From NCBI GenBank assembly GCA_963920525.1, contig OY986438.1, positions 122,674,920 through 122,738,919 on the forward strand: 64,000 bases of DNA, written 5' to 3'. Within the stretch, counting starts at the first letter, position 1, and the number at the start of each line of letters is the position of its first letter. The translations under genes were made by a program, and so were the position numbers. The notes beneath the pieces were generated by a model that saw nothing but the letters and a program-made list of their open reading frames with translations, made no database searches and had not been told where the DNA came from. This document shows, piece by piece, positions 55,906 through 64,000 of this stretch. The stretch comes from Dichetophora obliterata. Lineage: Eukaryota; Arthropoda; Insecta; Diptera; Sciomyzidae.

Positions 55906-56158
55906 AAAAATTTTTTTATTTCAAGTTGATATATATATTGTTTTTCTTTCTAATGTACATTCTCAACAAGGTCTTCTTTAGAGTCTCGAGAGAGGAAGGC
56001 CTAGAACATTTTCTCGTTACATATAAATAAGTTAATGAGCTTGGAAATGAGTACGTAAGGGCTAAGAAATCCGTACGATGGCCTGCTAGAAGCGCTTCAA
56101 AGCCCTGCTTTTGCCCACTGGGACTGTGCGGCTTGTGTTGTATTTATGTGTGAGGACA

Positions 56159-56879
56159 TTTCTTTATGAATGTTTTTTTGGTCTGGAAGCATATTGTTTC
56201 GTCCAATCGCTCGTATGTCCTTAACCATCTCTGTCATTTGATCTTATATTTCATTTTGTTCTTCAAGCGCAAGACTGTACGCATGACATCGTGTCCGTGT
56301 ATCTAGACGCGGTGCTCGAACGTTCATCACGTCGAACCAATCGTTTGTCTGGAAGAAAAAGAAGCTCAAAATATGTTCCCATGTGAGTACGAACATGTAA
56401 GCATAACCAGTTTAAATAGCTTTTAGCATTCTTTCCAATTTAAGCCGCCTAATAGGCCATGAATGGCTGTCCTTGTAATGGCCTGCGCAACAGTATGCGA
56501 GCACAGCTTAGTAGCCAGCTTTACTTTTAGCCGTTTTGCATTTACAACTGTTAGGTTTGCGGACGATATTTTATCCGTTTTCCTTACATCTTTAGACGTT
56601 GCTTCTAAGAGTTTCGAAATAATTTCAGAACGAAGTGATTTCCAATCTACTAAAAAGGCTTTACGACGAAATGATTTCAAAGCAGCTTAATTAAATGGGG
56701 AACATCTGCAAAAATGTACACTTTCTTATCATTGATAAAAAAACCTAAAGCAGTAAGAGAAATTACATTGCAAGAATATTACTAAATACTTTGGATTACC
56801 ATGGATTCTCTTCTGTTATATTAAGCTCATTAAGTAAGGCTCTGTTTCCGCCACCTAAGTCACACACAATAGATGCTAC
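56159..56879 (-). pseudogene. P-element superfamily (THAP9-like) transposase fossil
   Basis: Minus-strand blocks in N-to-C order: VASIVCDLGGGNRALLNELN (56879-56797), which fits the region around the second catalytic Asp; KVYIFADVPHLIKLL, a stop at 56677-56679, then NHF, matching the D-x-PHLxKxxRN motif; a frameshift, then LKVKLATKLCSHTVAQAI (about 56520), matching the KMxVxxAxQxxSxxVAxxI helix; and NDWFDVMNVRAP (56345-56310) followed by RCHAYSLALEEQNE, then MLPDQKNIHKE, all typical of the C-terminal half of P transposases. There are at least one stop and several frameshifts. The THAP DNA-binding domain and element ends are not found. The order and number of matching motifs make the superfamily assignment good even though the gene is dead. 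Confidence 0.8.
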
Positions 56880-57911
56880 GCAGTATACACAAGAGTTGAG
56901 CTCTTGCTATCTAGTGTAAATTTTTGTTGCTATCCTATTTTTACACTAGATTTGATTTAAAAATGATTTTGCATAAAAATCCTATCCCTAGTTGTGACAA
57001 TTCGGATTAATTATTAATTATACTTTATTCTCTGAATGAATTTTATTTGTTAAAATTTTAAAAATATGTTTTACTAAAAATGCATTTGTATTCCAAAATA
57101 TACAAAGGTTGAAAAGAGAATGAAGTTCATGTTTTGTTCGAGTATTTTGATTCACATGTTTTGCAAGAAAAAAAATTCCTATTTTTAAATGAAACTTAAA
57201 AAACGTTAACCTACTTTTACTTTTTTAAATTTTGGGCTATAAATTAATATTTTTTATTTGCAAAATCAAAAAGCACTGAAATGACTTAAATTAAAAAAGT
57301 TTTTAACTTTAAATGTCTTAAAATCTAGTGTTTTTTGAATTAAAAATAAATTAATTATATTTCAACATCGAAATGCTTTAGATATAGTGAAAAAAATTAC
57401 TTGATATCAACATCGAAAAGCTTTAGATGTAGTGAAAAAAAATGACTTGGCAACGCTGATTTTCATCCAAAACTTGTTTCAATATTTTTATCTCTGACCG
57501 AAATTAACGACACAATTATACATAAATAAAATATATAAAAAACAGCATATTAAGCATGAATGAATTAAGTAAAATAAATGTAAAAAATTACCATATATTT
57601 TAGGTCAGCTAATTAATTAAGATGTAAGAATAAGCAATTTATAATGACAACTATTAGATACACAACTCAGGTGTAGTTTGTTTCTTGAGTTGATCTAATT
57701 TTTTGCTTAGAACGTTATGTTTTCTTATCTTAACATACACATTTGTTGGTTTACTATTCAGAATATATAAATTAATTCAAAAGATATGTTTAAATGTCTT
57801 AAATAAAAGTTTTAGCTGAATATTTATATATTAAGGCTTATACTTGAGAGAAGATAAGTTCAACTTAAGGTGATATTGCACGTTGAAAAAAAGACTCAAT
57901 TTAAAATAGCA
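56880..57911. other. AT-rich stretch without recognised gene
   Basis: A small tandem duplication of about 45 bp (TCAACATCGAAATGCTTTAG / TCAACATCGAAAAGCTTTAG) lies at 57361-57450. Otherwise no signal. Confidence 0.4.
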
Positions 57912-57924
57912 ATTGTGAAAAAAT

Positions 57925-58267
57925 GGCGACCGTAGCCTAGTGGGTAGAGTGCGTGGCCCCTAAGCTAAAGAACCGCGGTAGCCCGGGTTCAATTCCAGCT
58001 CAGACAGAAAAGTTTTTTCAATTGAATTAATTTTTCTGTTCGGTCGTCACCTCTCTGCAGACAATGGCAAACCTCAGAGAGTAAAAATTGCCATGTAAAG
58101 CTTCTTGAGAACATAAGACGTTCGGAGTCGGCATAAAACACGTAGGTACAGTTCTCGGTCACTTGTGATAAAACATTTAATATCACGCCCAACACAATTG
58201 ATCAATAGAAGCTAGGTCAAAGTCCTTCCGGGGGCTGAAATGGCCAGTTTATTTATTTTTTTTTTTC
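57925..58267 (+). mobile_element. tRNA-derived SINE, full-length with 13-bp target duplication
   Basis: The SINE is flanked by perfect copies of ATTGTGAAAAAAT (57912-57924 and 58268-58280). The head GGCGACCGTAGCCTAGTGGG has box A; CCCGGGTTCAATTCC has box B. The body has GTCACCTCTCTGCAGACAAT, GTTCGGAGTCGGCATAAAAC, TCGGTCACTTGTGAT and CACAATTGATCAATAGAAGC; the tail is GGGGCTGAAATGGCCAGTTT plus a T-rich tract. At 343 bp it is the reference copy for this family in the window. It shares no evident 3' end with the LINEs found here. The duplication shows endonuclease-primed insertion. Confidence 0.95.
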
Positions 58268-58280
58268 ATTGTGAAAAAAT

Positions 58281-59477
58281 AGAAACTTGAATTTATTTTT
58301 AACGTAAATAGAATAATACGTAAAAAGAATATTCCAGAAGAAAACAATTTTCATTTTAAGAGCCTATTTACGTACTTTATGCAAAAAAAACACTCTTCAC
58401 GAAAAATTTTATTGTAAAGCGACTGTTTATTTCAGATACTATTAAACATTATAATTATAAAACTTTTGCAAAATATTTTTTAAATTTTTGGTTAACAAAT
58501 TTTAATTATTATATAATTAATTACTAGTATAGTGAAGCACCTAAAATAAAAAACTATGTGGTGGACACGATTTTTCGGAGCTTGTTTATCTAAAAAAAAA
58601 TAATTTCGGTTCTGCTGAAATTTTTTGAGCTTTTTATCAAAGATTTTTGAAAAATTTTTACTCTTACTAAAATGATATTTGAACACCCGATTTTTGACTA
58701 AAAAAGGAATTTGTTTTAGGTTATAAATAAATTAATTCTCTAAATAAAAATCAAACGATAAAAAGTACCAATTGTTTTTGCTTAACAAGTGCATAAAATT
58801 TGGAAGCGATCCTTGGCATAGTTTTCGAGTAATGCTCTCCACCGGAATCAAACATCACTTTTCGAGTAGAACGCGTTTAAAGTTTTAGAAGTAGTAAGGT
58901 ACAGTTCTTTGGACGTTTGTGCTTATAACTACAGCAATTTTATTCAATTGACTTAAAATTGAGAATATTTAAACGATATTATACAATATGAACATGTAAA
59001 AAAAAAACGATTTGATTTTTGGTCGCCATAAAATTTAAGTGGGCCCTTTATAAGGGTAATTGTTGCTAAAACCTATGCTTGAATTCTTGTAAAAACCTTT
59101 TGCTACAACCTGTACTAGAATTCTAGTATAGCCCATTCTAGAATTTTTGTGTAGGTTGTAGTGACAAGCAGTCTTATTAATATGAAAATGGATTTTTTGT
59201 TAAATAATATTTTGTATTATTTACGTTATAAATAATTTCAAGTTTCTATTTATTTCACAATAATTACTTTAAATTCTCAAGAATTCTAGTACAGGTTGTA
59301 GCGACAAGTACCCTTATTAATATGCACTTTGATTTTTTTTCCAACAAATTGGGATAAAAATATCTGGACCCCGTCGTAAAACGACTACTTTTTTCGGTGC
59401 CACCTAGCAAGAAACAAAACAATGCATTAGCAATAAAAAAAAACTTTTAAGTTTTTTATTTTACGGTTGCTTTTTAA
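58281..59477. repeat. Stretch bounded by an inverted repeat, non-coding
   Basis: AGAAACTTGAATTTATTTTT with AACGTAAATA (58281-58310, joined to ATTGTGAAAAAAT before the SINE inserted) is inverted at about 59210-59272 (TATTTACGTTATAAATAATT, CAAGTTTCTATTTATTTCAC). This gives about 45-bp ends of a possible older element roughly 1 kb long. Inside, GAATTCTAGTACAGGTTGTA with GCGACAAGTACCCTTATTAA (59280) resembles 59100-59180 (TTGTAGTGACAAGCAGTCTTATTAA). No ORF with a domain. Confidence 0.45.
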
Positions 59478-59738
59478 TTTTAGTTGTTTGATTTTTAAAG
59501 CGTTATTTAGTAACCGAAAAATTTATTGCTTCTTTAAAAAATTATTAAAAAGCAGATCAATTTTAACAAATTTAAATTTTTAATTTGCCGACGTTGAAGA
59601 AACAGACAAACAATCCGCGAAACGTCGGCAAATTAAAAATTTAAGTTTGTTAAAATTTATCTGTTTTTTAATAATTTTTTAAAGACACAATAAACTTTTC
59701 GGTTACTAAATAACGACTTAAAAATCAAACGACTAAAA
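59478..59738. repeat. Hairpin, 118-bp arms about 92% paired, 25-bp loop
   Basis: 59478-59595 pairs with 59621-59738; about ten differences are seen by eye. The arms end at the loop with TTTGCCGACGTT / AACGTCGGCAAA, and contain CGTTATTTAGTAACCGAAAA near the outer end. The loop includes AAACAGACAAACAATCCGCG. No ORF; likely a foldback MITE or old inverted duplication. Confidence 0.85.
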
Positions 59739-61227
59739 AAAATTTTTTCTATAAATTTTTGTATTATTTACGAATAAAATTTGTGTTATTTATTTTAAGT
59801 ATAAGAGTCATTTCACAATAAATGTTTCACATTGAGTAAATTTTTTTTTTTTTCAAACGTATAATGTCATTTTAAGATAAATGTGCCCATTTTGTTCATG
59901 CAATCTTTTCCAATTTTTAAAATATTTAAATCTATTTTTAATGTATCATATTTGCTGTTTCATATTATTATATATTATTCCATAGTGCAAATGGCACTAC
60001 TCTTAGTTTGGACATAGAGAGGAATAAAAAATCAATTAAATAATTTTCAGTTTTTTTGAAGAAATCTATTGCAAGGTTTTTTAAACACAAAAATTTTAGA
60101 AATTGAGCTACAAATGTAAGCAAATATCGAGGGCCTAAATTAATTTTCTTCTATCTGAATTTTTGGCATTTTTTTTAATGCCAAACTAAGCCTCTATCTA
60201 CAAAGTTGTTTTTTACTTACGACAAAAACCTCTATCCGCATCAAAAACAAGTAGTTTTGAAAAATTCGTTGAAGGTTTTTTTTACTTTGAAACATTTTCC
60301 TATGTTGATACAAATATTTTCCAGTTAAACTAGCACAAATGTTTTAGAGTTTGGTGCAGCTCTTATTTTATATGGTCTTTTATGGACTCCACGTATATAA
60401 CAAACTACTTTGGGAAAGCTTTTCGATTTTGTTAGCGGTTTTGTAGATACAGTTGTTACCAAGAATGTGAAGTTTATAAAAATGGGCAGCAAAATTTGTG
60501 GTTGTTAAATGTTCGACCAGGTCGTAAAAATTTGCGATCGAACAGTTTCGCATCTAAAACCCTTTTTATGTGAGCCAATCGGCACCGTTAAATTCAAAGT
60601 TGATTTCGACCAAAATTATACCACCTCCCCGTTAAAATTAAAACAATACATTGGACATACGACACCTGCCCAGTTCCATACAACTCAATTTTCAATCGCA
60701 TCGAACAAGTGGAAATATCTATAGGAACTGAAAGCAGTAATTCTAACCGAATATCATAATTTTTATGACAACATCAAATACAAATAATATAAAAACATAA
60801 CTTTACTTGAGATTCCCATATAAATATATCAGTGACTTTCCTTTCTTTGTTAAATTCGAAAATTGTCAAAAAAAAACATCAGCAATAAAAACAGCAAAGT
60901 TTTAACATTTGATCTTCTACTGACAATGGCGTTTTTAACTACTATACAAATACTTCTATCGGCATTTACAGTAATTTTTTTTTTGGACATAACCCACTAT
61001 CTGCCATAGCAGCTAAACTAGCGCAATATTTTAAAACAATTTTATGCACAGTGGTTCGTGGACACTTTGAACAACATTGTAGAAGTTGTTCAAATCAGTT
61101 TTTTCGCTCTCTTGAAAACTTGTAGGTACTTTTACAGACAGAGAAAAATAAATATAGACCCTCGATATATCTGAGTATTTAAACAAATTTTATAGTTTTC
61201 TTGAAAAAAAGTAACACATTTGTATTC
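59739..61227. other. Stretch without recognised element; one unexplained ORF
   Basis: AT-rich. A 71-codon plus-strand ORF at 60509-60724 (contains HLKPFLCEPIGTVKFKVDFD) has unusually balanced composition for this region but no family that I recognise. It might be part of a decayed element or an exon. No splice-bounded extension was identified. Confidence 0.3.
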
Positions 61228-61231
61228 TTAA

Positions 61232-63194
61232 CCCTTCATTGCATGACTTTTTTCCCTGTGTATAAAAAATGTTTGTGTTATTATATGTAATTGGAGTGGT
61301 TTGGAAAATGTATAAACGAAATTTGGATACTCTGCAATGTATAGAAACGAAGTTACGCATCATTGCATATATGCAATTTCATGCAGGAAAGCAATAAAAA
61401 TACTGTATGATGGTTTAAATATTACATTTTATTTTACATGTTTAATAAGAAATTATAAGCTCTTAAAAACTTAAACTAAGAGATAATTTCAAATATTTTA
61501 TGTATTCCAATAAAAAAAGAAGAACTAAATTGCGCCCTCATCTGTAACTAAGACAATTTTAAACACAGGATAGTAAAAAGTATGTATATAAAATATCACA
61601 CTGATATGTTAGGATTTTTGTTTCTAAATTTTAAGCTCATTGCAATTTATTAGATACATAAAACATTATTCATTATGAAATCGTTGAAAGCAATATCTAA
61701 CTTGAAAAACATAGTCTTATAGTCATAGTCATAGTCTTAAAACATGAACTTATGTTTGAGGCTGTGGGAAACTTTTCTGATGTTTCGTGTTTTGTCCAAG
61801 GTTTTTTGATAATTGGAAGGTCTTCCACGTTTTGTGGATAGCTTTCCTACTTTGTAAAGACTTTCTGCCACTTGCAAATGAAAATTGGCTAGTGTTATAT
61901 TTCCATGATTTCCGCTTTGTTGTTCCGCATGCTTGTAAACAAACAAAATTACAGTAGCCATGCATTTACTAGTGAAACGAAAAAAATCTCATACACCATT
62001 TTTTTTGACCGTATTTTTATCTTGTAGTATCCAATAAATAAGTCTAACAAATCGACTCCCCCATTAATTTGTCGTATTGCGAAACAATATTCGGACACTC
62101 AATGGATATGTTTTACAAAATTTGTTGTCAAGTCGTTCAGCTATGATCTCAGAACTTTTACCACAATATGTAGCTGGACATCATTAATATTGGAACACTC
62201 GGTAGTTTTGAGTTCTGAAATATAGTCCGAGGTCAAAGTTTGGATCATCCCTTAGTTTCATATTAGCACTGTCATTCAAATGCAAAGATAATTTTTTTAA
62301 TTTGATTGACTGACAGCGTCTCCTGTATTAAAGTGTTTCCTGCAATTTATTTATTTATTCTATATATTTATTTATTTATTTAAGTTCATAACGCTGATTA
62401 TTGGTTATTTGAATAACTGAAATATGAATGCATATGCCAACAAATTTTATTAAATCTGACTTGTCAGTGTTAGATGGATAGTCTGGCTTTTTTATACGTG
62501 GAATAAAATGTTGTTATTTCCAAACAGTGAGTGCGTATTTCTCTTTCAATGTGAGGTTATTTAAAGGTGTTTTTCAACTTCGGGATGTTCGAGAATTTTC
62601 TGTACGATTTATACTAACGTCTACGTTATCATCTTTATGGTCGTTATCATAATCTTCACCTAATTCATCCTTGCTATTTTCCCATGAATCCAAAATTTTC
62701 GGAATTTCATCGTCAGTAAGAACCCTTCAAAAGCTTACTAAAAGTCTTCAGCTTTAATTAAAGTTTATTGTAAGGAGTTGCACATCTGCAATATAACCTC
62801 ATATCTGCAATGTAATTTCAAAATGTCTCAAATGCATGATATTGCATATTTGCAATTAAGTCATTTATTTTACGTAAGTCTAGTTATTTTGCACAAAAAA
62901 TTATTAGGCTTCAATAAAATGAACTTATATTCCAGAATATTACTTACATTTTAAAATTTTTATGATAGTTGTTAAATAATAATTAAAAATATTCACTTAT
63001 TTTGTCTGCGTATAAGAAAGACCTTGTTAGACTCAATATTTTGGACAAACTCAATGACCAAAACGAAACAACAACCAATAACAAAATGTCTAAATTTATT
63101 TTTTTTTTAATCCCGTTACGAATATTAACAGGGTGTGCACGCGACATCTCTTAGAAATCAACATTGCATATGTGCAATCCCATGCAACGAAGGG
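61232..63194 (-). mobile_element. Decayed piggyBac element, 1,963 bp
   Basis: CCCTTCATTGCATGA (61232) and GCATGCAACGAAGGG-like sequence (CCCATGCAACGAAGGG, to 63194) are inverted ends with one mismatch in the first 14 bp. The left flank is TTAA (61228-61231), the right TTAC, one change from TTAA. Palindromes TTGCATATATGCAA (61367), TTGCATATTTGCAA (62844) and TTGCATATGTGCAA (63164) recur near the ends. Transposase remnants lie at 61737-62725. The element lost much of its coding core. Confidence 0.78.
61737..62725 (-). pseudogene. piggyBac transposase remnant
   Basis: Order on the minus strand: LTDDEIPKILDSWENSKDEL (about 62710) followed by the acidic EDYDNDHKDDN, like the acidic N-terminus of piggyBac transposases; KSDLIKFVGICIHISVIQ (about 62460), matching the (K/L)KxFLGIxIxMGIxxxP segment; then, after a long gap, ECPNIVSQYDKLMGG (62100) and, shifted by one base, GGVDLLDLFIGYYKIKIRSK with the third catalytic Asp; FFVSLVNAWLL; YKHAEQQSGNHGN; and LQVAESLYKVGKLSTKRGRPS (61860), the C-terminal linker. 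The central core with the first two catalytic aspartates and the cysteine-rich end are absent. Clearly inactive. Confidence 0.82.
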
Positions 63195-64000
63195 TTACAA
63201 TTTAATTTGTTAATTTTTTTAGTGTATACAAGCAGAGCATTCGGTGTAGATATTATTTCCTTCGCTCATAGCTTGCTCGCTATTTGCGCACATTTATCGG
63301 CTATAAGCACGTGATCATAAAGAAAGCATTTGTGCTCAGAAATGCGCAAGAGCAAGAGAAAAATCTTTATAGATGATCAACTTGTGTAAGATGTATTACG
63401 AAATTGTAATATGTGTAACTTAAGTGTTAATGGATCATGCGCAATGGATATTGAATTGAATAAAACATTTTACAATAGAAAAAAGTTACAAATTTCTGTT
63501 ATTCATTTTCTAACAAAGCATCTGTATTGTTTTCTTTTGTTCTTCGTTATAAGAACTTCATAACAATTTATGATCAAAGCTTATAAATTGTAAACGCTTT
63601 AAAGAGACACACGTCCATAATGCATGAAATTTCGTTGATAATAAAAACTATGGAAATTAAAAATTGATCATAATATATGATCAGTGTTTTATGCATGCTT
63701 AATACAGAATTATAGCGAGAATTGTGAGCATAGTCCATAATATATGATAAAAAATAGCATATGGTTAAAAGGAACCTATGTTGAATTTTATGATTATTTT
63801 CGCCGTGTAAATCAAATACTCTTTTCTTATATCTATTTTGACTTTTCTGAATATATAACTTTTCTTAAACATGTCATTGAATGTAAAATAAGTACTCGAA
63901 CAAAATACAAAGACAATTAATATTGTATATATCTTAAATGCAAGCTGTTTATTCTACATAATAAAAATATGTTTACAGAAATATCTTTTTATTATAATTG
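63195..64000. other. AT-rich right edge without recognised gene
   Basis: Contains several TATATGATC / GATCATATATTA words (63410-63760) and ordinary AT-rich sequence. No ORF with a domain, no element ends. Confidence 0.35.

Larger units (their letters stand above)
55286..56118. mobile_element. Candidate element with CCCAGTGGGCA ends
   Basis: CCCAGTGGGCAC (about 55290) and TTGCCCACTGGG (to about 56118) are an 11-bp inverted pair 830 bp apart. No convincing target duplication is visible. The interior holds three tRNA-like T-arms. The pairing is short, so the boundaries are tentative. Confidence 0.3.

Noticed and set aside
1..64000. LTR retrotransposon or endogenous viral element
   Set aside because: No long direct repeats with TG..CA ends, no gag/protease/integrase motifs and no viral protein signal were seen.

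Overview
This window reads as AT-rich, non-coding insect chromatin, most likely from a brachyceran fly. The evidence is eukaryotic: a canonical 82-bp GT-AG intron, tRNA-derived SINEs with Pol III box A/B motifs, and several insect-type transposon families. There is also a dispersed repeat with GGACAGACAGACA followed by GATCAGGAATATATATA that resembles repeats common in higher Diptera. The species is not identifiable from sequence alone. I find no convincing host protein gene, no intact tRNA or rRNA gene, no LTR retrotransposon, no CRISPR array and no bacterial or viral segment.

Almost everything that can be interpreted is mobile DNA at different stages of decay. From left to right: a 244-bp-period repeat (1-600), a LINE crumb (1.06 kb), a 2.2-kb hAT-like element (1412-3650), a small hAT relic (5534-6346), a SINE (8.4 kb), a mariner C-terminus (10.0-10.3 kb) and a 974-bp element with a perfect 24-bp inverted repeat (10415-11388). 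Then come two copies of an unusual inverted-repeat family with a tRNA-like module in its middle (13.6 and 19.0 kb), mariner and LINE fragments (15.7-17.9 kb), a 944-bp hAT derivative with its target duplication (19952-20895) and a TTAA-flanked MITE (24341-24835). A third tRNA-bearing copy (27.6-30.1 kb) has been invaded by tandem repeats that were in turn invaded by a LINE 3' end.

The second half holds a complete-ended but frameshifted Tc1/mariner-like element (30190-31491), a LINE with an RNase H domain (34.9-36.3 kb) and a piggyBac 3' end (38.6 kb). A LINE at 40536-42677 sits inside a SINE, splitting it in two. A second, two-ORF LINE lies at 43.5-46.2 kb. A 3,024-bp piggyBac element (49426-52449) is nested in a hAT-like element (49136-53748). 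A perfect 102-bp-arm hairpin (53.9-54.2 kb), a P-superfamily transposase fossil (56.2-56.9 kb), a SINE with a perfect 13-bp target duplication (57.9 kb), a second long hairpin (59.5 kb) and a decayed piggyBac element (61232-63194) complete it.

The most nearly functional gene is the piggyBac transposase. Its two exons splice in frame to 691 codons with all three catalytic aspartates, but a single stop codon removes most of its C-terminal cysteine-rich domain. The other coding remnants are frameshifted, interrupted, deleted or truncated. Nesting gives relative ages: SINE before LINE at 40-43 kb, hAT-like before piggyBac at 49-54 kb, and tRNA-bearing repeat before tandem block before LINE at 27-30 kb. 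Stretches not listed contain only AT-rich sequence without interpretable coding or repeat signal.
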